NCBI GenBank assembly: GCA_003477185.1
Contig: DMTJ01000342.1
Span: 1 to 11,823 of the forward strand
Direction of reading: 5' to 3'
Source: Lentisphaeria bacterium
GTDB taxonomy: Bacteria > Verrucomicrobiota > Lentisphaeria > JABSQK01 > UBA12247
DNA length: 11,823 nucleotides
Positions within the stretch are counted from its first letter, which is position 1, and the number at the start of each line of letters is the position of its first letter. Positions 1-9,691 of the stretch are shown in pieces. The notes under the pieces are model-generated. The model was not told the origin of the DNA. It searched no databases and worked only from the letters and a program-made list of their open reading frames with translations. Made by a program: the position numbers and the translations under genes.

Positions 1-2576
1 ATGGTCTCGAAGTCGCCATTCTCCTCACGCGCCGAAATAAGTCCCTCCGAAGCCGCGTGGCCCACGCCCTTGATTGCGGCCAGCCCAAAGCGAATCGACC
101 CGGCGTCCACGGTGAAATCCAGATCGCTGCGATTAACATCTGGCGGCAGCACCTGGATGCCCATCTCATTCGCCTCACTGATCAGGATTGTCACCGCATC
201 GGCAGTGGACATGGCGCTCGACAAGTTGGCAGCCAGAAACGCGACCGGATAATTCGCCTTCAAATAGGCGGTCTGATACGAAATCAGGCCATAGGCTGCA
301 CTGTGGGATTTATTGAATCCATAGCCTGCGAACATCTCGATTTTATCAAAAATGCGCTTGGCTCGCTCCGCTGAGATGTCACGCTTAGCGCAGCCCTCGA
401 TAAACTTCTCGAGCTGGGCGGCCATGACATCGATTTTCTTCTTGCCCATTGCCCGACGCAGCAGATCCGCTTCTGCCAGCGTAAATTTTGCGAGCACCTG
501 CACCACCTGCATAACCTGCTCCTGGTAGAGCATGATCCCGTAGGTCTCACTCAGAACTGGTTCCATGTCAGGGTGGTCGTACTCGACCTTGGTCTTGCCC
601 ATCTTGCGCTCGATAAACTCGTCGATAAACTGCATCGGCCCAGGCCGGTAAAGCGCAATCAACGCAATGATGTCCTCCAAACGGTCCACGCCAAACTTAC
701 GGCACAGGTCTTGCATCCCCCCCGATTCCAGCTGAAAAACCGCGACCGTCTTGCCTTGGTTCAACAGGTCGTAGGTCGGCTTGTCCTCAAGCGGAAAGTC
801 GATCGGCACCAGCTCCTCGCCCATCGCCTTCTTGACGATCGCCACGGTGTCACTGATGATCGTCAGCGTTCGCAGCCCCAAAAAGTCCATTTTCAACAGG
901 CCAAGATCCTCGCAGGGCCCGCCCGGATACTGGGTAATCGCCTCGTTCCCCTGCCCTCTTCCCAGCGGCACCAGGTTCGTCAACGGCTGATCGCCGATAA
1001 TCACCCCGGCCGCGTGAATACTCGTATTGCGGACCAGCCCTTCCAGCGGCTGCGAGTACTTGAAGATCTCCTCGACCCACTCCTCATTTTCGCGCATCTG
1101 GACCAGTTCGCTACTCTCCTCCAAGGCCCGAGCAAGCGTCATTTTGGGATCGGCAGGCACCGCCTTAGACAGCCGGTTTCCATCCTCAAAAGGCCGTCCT
1201 AATGCCCGCGCCACATCCTTGAGCACAGCCTTGGCCTTCAAGGTCCCGAAGGTCCCAATCTGCGCCACATTCTCCGCGCCGTATTTGTTCCGCACGTAGT
1301 CGATCACTTCGACCCGGCGACGCTCGCAAAGATCGATATCAAAGTCGGGCGGGCTCACGCGATCCGGATTCAGAAAGCGCTCAAACAGCAGGTTATAGCG
1401 CAACGGCTCAATATCAGTAATATTCAGCAGATACGCCACGATACTCCCGGCACCACTACCGCGCCCAGGCCCCACGGGGATCCCCTCCTTCCGAGCGTAG
1501 TGCAGAAAGTCCCAGACCACCAAAAAGTAGCTGACAAAGCCCATGCGATCGATAATCGCGATCTCATGCTCCATGCGGTCCAACACCGCCTTGCCCTCCG
1601 CATCCTGCCCCTCGTAGCCATTGGTCTCGAGGTTTATCCCATAGCGGGCCAGCAGTCCCAGCTTGCACTGTATTCTGAGGAAGTCGTTCCGATCCGAGCC
1701 ATCCGGTGGATCATAGACCGGGTAATGGTTCACCCCGGTTTCCATCGTCACGTTGCACTTCTCGGCCACTTCCATCGTGTTGCGCAGCGCTTCCGGATAG
1801 TCCTTAAACAGCTCCGCCATTTCCTCAGGACTCTTCACATAGTACTCCGGCCCTCCGGAGAAACGCATGCGGTTCGCATCCTTCATCGTCTTCTGGGTGC
1901 CGATGCACAACAGCACCTCATGCGGCAAGGCATGATCTCGGGTCAAATAGTGCGCGTCATTGGTCGCCAGCAGCTTCACATCCATTTCCGAAGCCAGCTT
2001 CAGCAGCCCTCGGTTCACCACCTCCTGCTCCCGGAAGCCATGGTCCTGCATCTCGATATAAAAATCTTCTCGGCCAAAAATATCGAGGTAGTCTCCGAGA
2101 ATCTCCTTTGCCTGCTTCTCGGTGCCATTCAGCAGTGCCTGCGGCACCTCTCCGCCCAGGCAGCTCGTCGTCGCGATGATCCCCTTCGAGTGCTGCGAGA
2201 ACGACTCGCGATCAATCCGCGGTTTGTGGTAGAAACCCTCCAGGTAGGAGATCCCACTCAGCTTGCACATGTTCTGATAGCCCAGGTTGTCCTTCGCCAG
2301 CGCCAGCTGATGATAGCCACGACAATTCGAATGGTTCGGGTTCTGCTCGAAGCGACTCCCGGGAGCCAGATAGAACTCACAGCCGATAATCGGCTTGATC
2401 CCCGCTTTGGACATCGTGTGATAGAAATCGAAGGCCCCGGCCATGCTGCCATGATCCGTGATCGCGATCGAGTCCATTCCCATCTCATCCGTCAACTGCG
2501 CGAGATCTTTGATCCGGCACGCGCCGTCCAATAAACTGTAGTCGCTGTGGCAATGCAGGTGCGTAAATTCAGCCAT
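1..2576 (-). CDS. dnaE: DNA polymerase III alpha subunit, 3' end outside the window
   Basis: Catalytic subunit of the replicative polymerase. Reading down from the ATG at 2576-2574 the frame is open to the window edge: 858 codons plus two bases, against roughly 1160 residues in E. coli DnaE, so the C-terminal part (OB fold, tau-binding region) is missing only because the window ends. Residues 1-~215 are the PHP domain (HLHCHSDYSLLDGA, ITDHGSMAGA, ATNDAHYL). The polymerase core follows: PGRGSGAGSIVAYLL at ~370, PDFDIDLCERR with catalytic D411 and D413, KMDFLGLRTL with the third aspartate D564, YRPGPM at 643, and GYGFNKSHSAAYG at 751. The HhH-containing region begins near 830. All nine PHP metal ligands known from active DnaE proteins appear present (H8, H10, D17, H42, E67, H89, C139, D207, H209), unlike E. 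coli. A GGGAG lies just upstream of the start. It is divergent from everything to its right, and its promoter is not obvious. Confidence 0.97.
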   Translation of the reverse strand, partial: MAEFTHLHCHSDYSLLDGACRIKDLAQLTDEMGMDSIAITDHGSMAGAFDFYHTMSKAGIKPIIGCEFYLAPGSRFEQNPNHSNCRGYHQLALAKDNLGYQNMCKLSGISYLEGFYHKPRIDRESFSQHSKGIIATTSCLGGEVPQALLNGTEKQAKEILGDYLDIFGREDFYIEMQDHGFREQEVVNRGLLKLASEMDVKLLATNDAHYLTRDHALPHEVLLCIGTQKTMKDANRMRFSGGPEYYVKSPEEMAELFKDYPEALRNTMEVAEKCNVTMETGVNHYPVYDPPDGSDRNDFLRIQCKLGLLARYGINLETNGYEGQDAEGKAVLDRMEHEIAIIDRMGFVSYFLVVWDFLHYARKEGIPVGPGRGSGAGSIVAYLLNITDIEPLRYNLLFERFLNPDRVSPPDFDIDLCERRRVEVIDYVRNKYGAENVAQIGTFGTLKAKAVLKDVARALGRPFEDGNRLSKAVPADPKMTLARALEESSELVQMRENEEWVEEIFKYSQPLEGLVRNTSIHAAGVIIGDQPLTNLVPLGRGQGNEAITQYPGGPCEDLGLLKMDFLGLRTLTIISDTVAIVKKAMGEELVPIDFPLEDKPTYDLLNQGKTVAVFQLESGGMQDLCRKFGVDRLEDIIALIALYRPGPMQFIDEFIERKMGKTKVEYDHPDMEPVLSETYGIMLYQEQVMQVVQVLAKFTLAEADLLRRAMGKKKIDVMAAQLEKFIEGCAKRDISAERAKRIFDKIEMFAGYGFNKSHSAAYGLISYQTAYLKANYPVAFLAANLSSAMSTADAVTILISEANEMGIQVLPPDVNRSDLDFTVDAGSIRFGLAAIKGVGHAASEGLISAREENGDFET

Positions 2577-2955
2577 GGGTCTCCCGATCATCCTTCTCAC
2601 TCATTTCATCGATTGCGAAGCCTATCTAACCGGCCCGCTTTCCATCGTCAAGGGAAACAAGCAAACTTCCTCGAATCCTAGTCCCAATCGAAAGGCTTCT
2701 TCCGCCCACCACTGGGAGCGCCGGATTTATCCGGCAAATCTAAAGACCACCGTCTTCTTCACCGAAGTAGGCTCCGCTCCCCCTCTCCGCTGGACAATGT
2801 CCCACGCTCTCCTGTCGTTGCTACCAGGCGGGCCCCTCCCTCGACTCCTTCACTGCCCATGCAGGCCCCACGCTTACTCGTCGCCCGGCTCCTGTTTCCT
2901 CGCCAAGCTTCGCGCTAGGCGACCATCGAGGGCGTCAGGCGGTTGGACGACTAAG
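2577..2955. other. Intergenic stretch upstream of dnaE, no gene recognised
   Basis: Contains the dnaE leader (minus strand), one REP-like palindrome at 2711-2736, and otherwise no reading frame that resembles a protein. A plus-strand frame is open across the whole stretch, but its N-terminal two thirds read as low-quality sequence rich in Pro, Arg and Ser. I therefore treat only its last ~66 codons (see 2956-3156) as protein-derived. Confidence 0.5.
2711..2736 (-). repeat. REP-like palindromic element, copy 1
   Basis: 26 bases that are the exact reverse complement of 4872-4897. Read on the minus strand, the unit is a hairpin GCCGGA-TAAA-TCCGGC followed by GCTCCCAG. A different hairpin followed by GCTCCCA lies at 4673-4697. 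A short imperfect palindrome with a fixed tail, scattered in intergenic DNA near a RAYT transposase remnant, is how REP elements usually look. Confidence 0.7.
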
Positions 2956-3156
2956 GACAGGATCAGCGGCAATGTCCAGGGCTTGTTCGACTTCAGCATT
3001 GCCGGCGAGGAGATCAAGCAGGAGTGGATTCGCAGCGGCTTTGAAGCAACTCATCAGCTCAACGACCGCCTGAGCGTGACCGCGTCGATCTTGGCCTCGA
3101 CGCGCGGCGAAGATCCGCAGGTCTCGACAGGAATCAATCTTTGCTATCAGCTCTAA
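2956..3156 (+). pseudogene. 3' remnant of a possible outer-membrane beta-barrel protein
   Basis: The last ~66 codons of a plus-strand frame ending in TAA at 3154-3156 have gene-like composition. They read as alternating polar/hydrophobic strands with turns: GNVQGLFDFSIAG, IRSGFEATHQLNDRLSVTAS, STGINLCYQL. This looks like the closing hairpins of a barrel protein. The frame stays open upstream, but that sequence is not protein-like and has no start with a ribosome binding site, so the 5' part of the gene seems lost. The barrel assignment is inference from pattern only. It could also be the tail of another beta-rich protein. Confidence 0.4.
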
Positions 3157-3319
3157 CTGAAGGAGCCCCGAACTTGCTTACCGATCTTATCAGTTTACAG
3201 CAAGTCAGGCCTGGTGGGGAATTGTGTCATAACAAGCGGAACGCCTGTATCAAGACAAGCATTCTTGCATGTCCCCCCCCCACCGACTTTCCCTCCCACC
3301 TCCGCATCGAGACTCGATC

Positions 3320-3749
3320 ATGATGCCCTACAACCGACACTTTGACGACGAACGCCTGACCAACTTCACCCGTTCGGTTGATCGCCAGAAGATGACCCTG
3401 CGCGAGGAAGGCGGCTGGCTACTGCCAGGCGGTGCCTACTTGGCTGTGGACGACGAGGCGGGACAGACGCACAAAGTGATCGCCGAGAGTCTGGGCCGGG
3501 CATTGGTGGCTCGGGCTCGATTGCGACGATGCCGCCGGTGGTGCGATTCTATTGCCTGATGGGGGCAATGCGGATCGTCTACCTCTCTCGGGCCAAGACC
3601 ACGGGGCGGACCTCCTTCTGTGTCGTGTTTGCGCGGGAATCAGGACGGATCGTGGCCAGGAAACGACGTTCGAGGGCTTCAGCGAGGAGCCGGAGCCTGA
3701 GGCATGGGAGAGTTGGCTGGATGCCTTGCGCCGCCGGCTTGGCGGATAG
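3320..3749 (+). pseudogene. Small hypothetical gene, apparently frameshifted
   Basis: Two plus-strand segments in different frames read like halves of one protein. The first, from tandem ATGs at 3320 and 3323, gives MMPYNRHFDDERLTNFTRS, then REEGGWLLPGGAYLAVDDE, and stays gene-like to about 3490 before turning Arg-rich and stopping at 3557-3559. The second frame is gene-like from about 3540 (GGAILLPDGGNADRL) through FEGFSEEPEPEAWESWLDA to a TAG at 3747-3749. A single indel between ~3490 and ~3540 would join them into a protein of about 140 residues. No family is recognised. The TAG falls in the loop of a GCGGA-TAG-TCCGC palindrome (3742-3754), so the 3' end may itself be REP-derived. There is no strong Shine-Dalgarno. 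Confidence 0.35.
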
Positions 3750-3759
3750 TCCGCAATGG

Positions 3760-3797
3760 GAGAGCCCTTCGGCGGGGTCAGGGGCAATGATTATGCA
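3760..3797 (+). repeat. Dispersed repeat, copy 1 of 2
   Basis: Begins GAGAGCCCTTCGG and runs through a G-rich stretch into an ATGATTATGCA-like end. The same order of words recurs at 4752-4791 with a few substitutions and small gaps. It lies about 60 bases ahead of the RAYT remnant. Confidence 0.5.
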
Positions 3798-3853
3798 ATT
3801 TGAATCTGCGGTGTGGTAGGGTTTATTCCTTGGAATCGGAGCAGGATTGAATC

Positions 3854-4006
3854 ATGGCCCGGCCTTTGCGGGTAGAGTTCGAGAATGCCTCGTATCATCT
3901 TGTCAACCGCGGCAATCAGCGACAGCGGACCTTTCGTAGAAGGGACTGCCAAATGATCTTCTTCCCTTCTTTCCTTCCTTGCTGTGGAATTCCCTGCTCT
4001 GGCTAA
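3854..4006 (+). pseudogene. REP-associated tyrosine transposase (RAYT), N-terminal remnant
   Basis: From the ATG at 3854 the frame reads MARPLRVEFENASYHLVNRG NQRQRTF (split here), the characteristic N-terminus of Y1/HUH RAYT transposases (typically MARPLR-EF-A-YHV-SRGN-R--IF). An AGGA sits about seven bases upstream of the start. Similarity stops near residue 28-30; the rest (RRRDCQMIFFPSF) is unlike the family, and a TAA at 4004-4006 ends the frame after 50 residues against roughly 200 or more expected. The HUH histidine pair and the catalytic tyrosine are therefore absent, and the protein cannot be active. No downstream RAYT fragment was found in 4007-5076, so the loss is probably a deletion or replacement and not one frameshift. 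RAYTs are known to accompany REP palindromes, which fits the surroundings. Confidence 0.75.
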
Positions 4007-4163
4007 CTCGATGGCTCGCATCGCGAGCTGGTCTTGAACTAGGGTTCCGCGTGTTCCGAGTTGGTCAGTCCAGCGGCCCGGAGAGTTCGTTTGAACCGGA
4101 TCGACACGGTAACGATATGATAAGACTATCTGGGAGTTCATCTGGAAATTAGTTGCCGCACTC

Positions 4164-4577
4164 ATGGCAGCATCCGGCATGAGCGTTGCCATGTCGGTCC
4201 TCTTCGGGCACGGCATCATGCGGACTGAAGCCTCGGGAGAGGTCGAAGAGTTCGAGAGTATCCTCTGCCTCCCACAGGCTCGCGCCCCGGCCGATCACCT
4301 TGTCTTTCGACGTTGGTTCCAGGCACTGCTGCTAATGGCTTCGGTGGGGGCCGTTGCACTACGTATAGGCGGAACGCTCGATGGGAGAACCTTTGAAGTT
4401 CCGATCGCAGTTCCAGGGATTTTCGATGCTCTTTTGCTCGTGCAATGCCGTCGCAGTGTCCAGCGCCAATTCGCGATGCAGCTCGCCAGACTGAGTGACA
4501 TTGAACGTGACCTAGATGCCGTTTTTGATGGAAGCGACAGCCAACAATCAGGTGCTCCCGGAAAGCGGGAGACTTGA
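4164..4577 (+). CDS. Possible small membrane protein, uncertain
   Basis: A 137-codon frame ending at 4575-4577, with no family recognised. It holds three apolar stretches: ASGMSVAMSVLFGHGIM near the start, WFQALLLMASVGAVALRI around residue 50, and VPIAVPGIFDALLLVQ around 80. A charged tail follows (RLSDIERDLDAVFDGSD), which looks like real protein. The frame is already open from 4113, just after a TAA, with another apolar segment but no ATG, so the true start is unclear. There is no good ribosome binding site before 4164. It may be an intact small inner-membrane protein or the 3' part of a broken gene. Overlapping minus-strand frames are less protein-like. Confidence 0.3.
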   Translation: MAASGMSVAMSVLFGHGIMRTEASGEVEEFESILCLPQARAPADHLVFRRWFQALLLMASVGAVALRIGGTLDGRTFEVPIAVPGIFDALLLVQCRRSVQRQFAMQLARLSDIERDLDAVFDGSDSQQSGAPGKRET

Positions 4578-4609
4578 GCGTTGAATATCGCTGGTGAGGG
4601 GGCTGAGAA

Positions 4610-4622
4610 TGCGGAGTCCGCA
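4610..4622. repeat. 13-bp palindrome TGCGGAGTCCGCA, copy 1
   Basis: Six-base arms TGCGGA/TCCGCA around a single G. The identical 13-mer is at 4650-4662, exactly 40 bases on, and a near-identical inverted one is at 11028-11042. Confidence 0.6.
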
Positions 4623-4649
4623 CCTGGAATGGATCGGCCCAAGAGGATC

Positions 4650-4662
4650 TGCGGAGTCCGCA
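4650..4662. repeat. 13-bp palindrome TGCGGAGTCCGCA, copy 2
   Basis: Identical to 4610-4622 while the bases around the two copies differ, which suggests a short mobile or selected unit rather than a larger duplication. Confidence 0.6.
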
Positions 4663-4672
4663 AGGAGAATAA

Positions 4673-4697
4673 TGCAGGCGAGACGCCTGCGCTCCCA
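4673..4697 (+). repeat. REP-like hairpin with GCTCCCA tail
   Basis: GCAGGCG-AGA-CGCCTGC is a perfect 7-bp stem with a three-base loop, followed directly by GCTCCCA. The tail is the same as that after the unrelated stem at 4872-4888, so the two share architecture and tail but not stem sequence. Confidence 0.6.
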
Positions 4698-4751
4698 AGG
4701 GTTGGATTAGTCGCGCAGGCGCTCTAAGAGGCCCTGGGTGGCGCGGTGCAG

Positions 4752-4791
4752 GAGAGCCCTTCGGGCGGGGGCAGGGCTTGATGATGATGCA
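4752..4791 (+). repeat. Dispersed repeat, copy 2 of 2
   Basis: Counterpart of 3760-3797: GAGAGCCCTTCGGGCGGGGG, then an ATGATGATGCA end. Its first part can fold as GCCC-TTC-GGGC. Not coding. Confidence 0.5.
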
Positions 4792-4871
4792 GCTCAAGGG
4801 CAACACGCTAGAAGCTGATAGTAGCCACTCCCGCAATAGCGGGCCGTCTCTAACGGCATGAGGGTCAGGAA

Positions 4872-4897
4872 TGCCGGATAAATCCGGCGCTCCCAGT
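4872..4897 (+). repeat. REP-like palindromic element, copy 2
   Basis: Exact 26-base inverted partner of 2711-2736: stem GCCGGA/TCCGGC, loop TAAA, tail GCTCCCAG. Located 180 bases before metH. The match does not extend beyond the 26 bases on either side. Confidence 0.7.
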
Positions 4898-5076
4898 CTT
4901 ACTCGCGCCGTTATCCTAGGGAGGACTGACTGAGAACAGCACCTCGCCACTCTGGCGGAGAACCATGCGGCTCGACAGGTGAGCGACAATCCAGCCGTTC
5001 GAACCTTACGGAATCTGCGAATATGCGCATGGTATGCTCTTTCCTCACACGCGCGCGAATAATTTAAGAACATTCC

Positions 5077-8838
<3,762 letters not shown>

Positions 8839-8895
8839 GAATCTCCCGCAAACACGCAGAGAAGAAGGTGCCCGCTAAGAACGCGAGCCGACCTC

Positions 8896-8914
8896 CAGGG
8901 AGCCGGGCTCCCTG
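8896..8914 (+). terminator. Hairpin after metH, possible terminator or repeat
   Basis: CAGGGAGC-CGG-GCTCCCTG is a perfect 8-bp GC-rich stem with a three-base loop, 58 bases after the metH stop. No T tract follows, so it is not a standard intrinsic terminator. It could stabilise the 3' end of the metH mRNA or be another REP-like unit. Confidence 0.35.
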
Positions 8915-9077
8915 CAAGGGGGCAGCGAAGCGGCAAATCGCGCGAAAGAAGAGCTAGTGCAACTCCTGCTCTAAATCAATCATCAAATAAGGTACTTTCG
9001 CGTGTTTAGCGGGCTATTCCTTCGGGGGAATCATCTTGGGGGCAGGTAAGTTCTGAAGTCTATTTCGGCGCTGAGCG

Positions 9078-9090
9078 GGCCGTAACGGCC
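9078..9090. repeat. Short palindrome GGCCGTAACGGCC
   Basis: Six-base arms GGCCGT/ACGGCC around one A, built like the 13-mers at 4610 and 4650 but with different arms. Flanking GCTG and CAGC can extend the pairing imperfectly. Confidence 0.4.
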
Positions 9091-9171
9091 AGCTCTAATC
9101 CATGCCTGCACAATCTACGGATCACTTGCCCATCGCCTGACCATGCTCCGGCAGCGCCGCCCCCCTCCGGA

Positions 9172-9202
9172 CTCTTTGCGTTCTCTGCGTTCTTTCGCGG
9201 CC
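9172..9202 (-). repeat. 9-nt quasi-tandem patch
   Basis: CTCTTTGCG, TTCTCTGCG and TTCTTTCGCG follow one another; on the minus strand this reads CGCGAAAGAA-CGCAGAGAA-CGCAAAGAG. I recall similar purine-rich ~9-nt repeats from intergenic DNA of Planctomycetes and Verrucomicrobia; that is recollection, not a search result. Confidence 0.4.
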
Positions 9203-9216
9203 ATTCTTCCTCGAGA

Positions 9217-9381
9217 ATGACTCCCCCCCCTGTGGTGCATGACGCAGCCAACAACCAAACGTGGGAGATCCCCCTGGCGAATGTCACCATCCTCGGTGCC
9301 CACGGCCGGTCCATCATCTACAGCAGGACGGACAGCGCTGGCAAGGCAGCCGTGTACATGGCAGAGATCGTGCTGCCTTAG
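9217..9381 (+). CDS. 54-residue ORF, probable fragment of a larger protein
   Basis: ATG at 9217 to TAG at 9379-9381. It reads VVHDAANNQTWEIPLANVTI, then LGAHGRSIIYSRTDSAGKAA and VYMAEIVLP. The pattern 'PLANVTILG...RTDSAGKAAV' resembles one strand-turn-strand unit of carboxypeptidase-regulatory or CnaB-like beta domains. No family can be assigned with certainty. There is no Shine-Dalgarno, and the frame is open upstream into the 9-nt repeat, so this is more likely the surviving 3' end of a decayed gene than a complete small protein. Confidence 0.3.
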   Translation: MTPPPVVHDAANNQTWEIPLANVTILGAHGRSIIYSRTDSAGKAAVYMAEIVLP

Positions 9382-9451
9382 GGCGTGCGCATAAATAGAG
9401 CCGAAAGAGCGATAGGATCAACGGGGAAACAGTCTGACCACGGTAAAATAA

Positions 9452-9621
9452 GCTTGACCGCAGCCAGAGCCCCCGTATAGTCCCTACACTTTCAGTGCCA
9501 GAAATCGCAGTGAAAGTCCAATTGAATTGCTGCTGGGCAGAGAAATAGAGAAGGCCCTGCAAAACAGTCTGTTGACCAGACGCGGTGACCCCGTGTGTGC
9601 TCAGCTGTTTTGCAGGGCCTT
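9452..9621. repeat. Structured repeat, complete copy with 17-bp inverted stem
   Basis: Bases 9452-9567 match 11709-11823 as a direct repeat. The match is strong at the left end (GCTTGACCGCAG), weak in the middle, and nearly exact over the last ~50 bases (TCCAATTGAATT, TGCTGGGCAGAGAA, AAGGCCCTGCAAAACAG). In this copy the last word, 9551-9567, is the left arm of a perfect 17-bp inverted repeat whose right arm is 9605-9621. The 37-base loop can form smaller hairpins of its own, for example TCTG-TTGAC-CAGA at 9568-9580. Outside the stem both flanks still resemble each other (AGAAATAGAG versus, on the minus strand, AGAATACAAA). It could be a MITE- or BIME-like element. Function unknown. Confidence 0.7.
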
Positions 9622-9624
9622 TTT
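9551..9624 (+). terminator. Terminator-like stem with T tract
   Basis: The 17-bp stem is followed on the plus strand by five Ts (9620-9624), and in RNA it can be lengthened by G-U pairs. This could stop transcription before the gene at 9692. The 37-base loop is long for an intrinsic terminator, and the stem belongs to a repeat, so termination may be incidental. Confidence 0.35.
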
Positions 9625-9679
9625 GTATTCTAGCCAGGCCGCAAAACTGTCGGCCACCGGATTTAACAACCCAACACGC

Positions 9680-9685
9680 AGGAGG
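9680..9685 (+). promoter_or_regulatory. Shine-Dalgarno AGGAGG of the secreted-protein gene
   Basis: A perfect AGGAGG six bases before the ATG at 9692. It fixes the start there and excludes the longer open frame beginning at 9527, whose first 55 codons would run through the inverted repeat. Confidence 0.85.
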
Positions 9686-9691
9686 ATCCCC

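Larger units (their letters stand above)
4578..5076. other. Repeat-rich leader region upstream of metH, no gene seen
   Basis: About 500 bases without a convincing gene. It contains five short palindromic or repeated elements, listed separately, plus overlapping mini-hairpins near 4834-4858 (CCCGC-AATA-GCGGG, GCCGT-CTCTA-ACGGC). I looked for SAM, SAH and cobalamin riboswitch signatures, which would make sense before metH, and found none I can support. The metH promoter is not identifiable with confidence. Confidence 0.5.
8839..9216. other. Non-coding region downstream of metH
   Basis: No gene is recognised in these 378 bases. They hold a strong hairpin (8896-8914), a short palindrome (9078-9090) and a 9-nt quasi-periodic patch (9172-9202). 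The stretch just after metH (8849-8875 and 8941-8950) shares words such as ACGCAGAGAA and CGCGAAAGAA with the reverse complement of that patch. Confidence 0.45.
9382..9691. other. Leader of the secreted-protein gene, carrying a structured repeat
   Basis: Non-coding. A first AAACAGTCTG occurs at 9427-9436 and recurs at 9562-9571 at the top of the large stem. The repeat at 9452-9621 fills most of the rest. I cannot name a promoter confidently. Confidence 0.45.

Noticed and set aside
1500..2534. 344-codon plus-strand open frame, and a similar one at 573-1202
   Set aside because: Both lie antisense to dnaE; their composition (His, Arg, Leu, Gln rich) is the mirror of its GC-rich codon use, and they match no family.
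4610..4697. CRISPR array
   Set aside because: Only two identical 13-mers, too short and too few, with no third unit and no cas genes.
4578..5076. Cobalamin, SAM or SAH riboswitch upstream of metH
   Set aside because: The conserved cores of these classes could not be found; the hairpins present are explained by repeats.
9551..9621. Integron attC site
   Set aside because: Size and folding are suggestive, but there are no RYYYAAC/GTTRRRY core boxes, no integrase, and the neighbouring genes lie in opposite orientations.
9551..9621. Terminal inverted repeats of an insertion sequence
   Set aside because: The arms are only 37 bases apart, no transposase lies nearby and no flanking target duplication was seen; kept only as a MITE-like possibility.
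9527..9691. N-terminal extension of the secreted protein starting at 9527
   Set aside because: It would translate the inverted repeat and lie ahead of a perfect AGGAGG and a signal peptide beginning at 9692.
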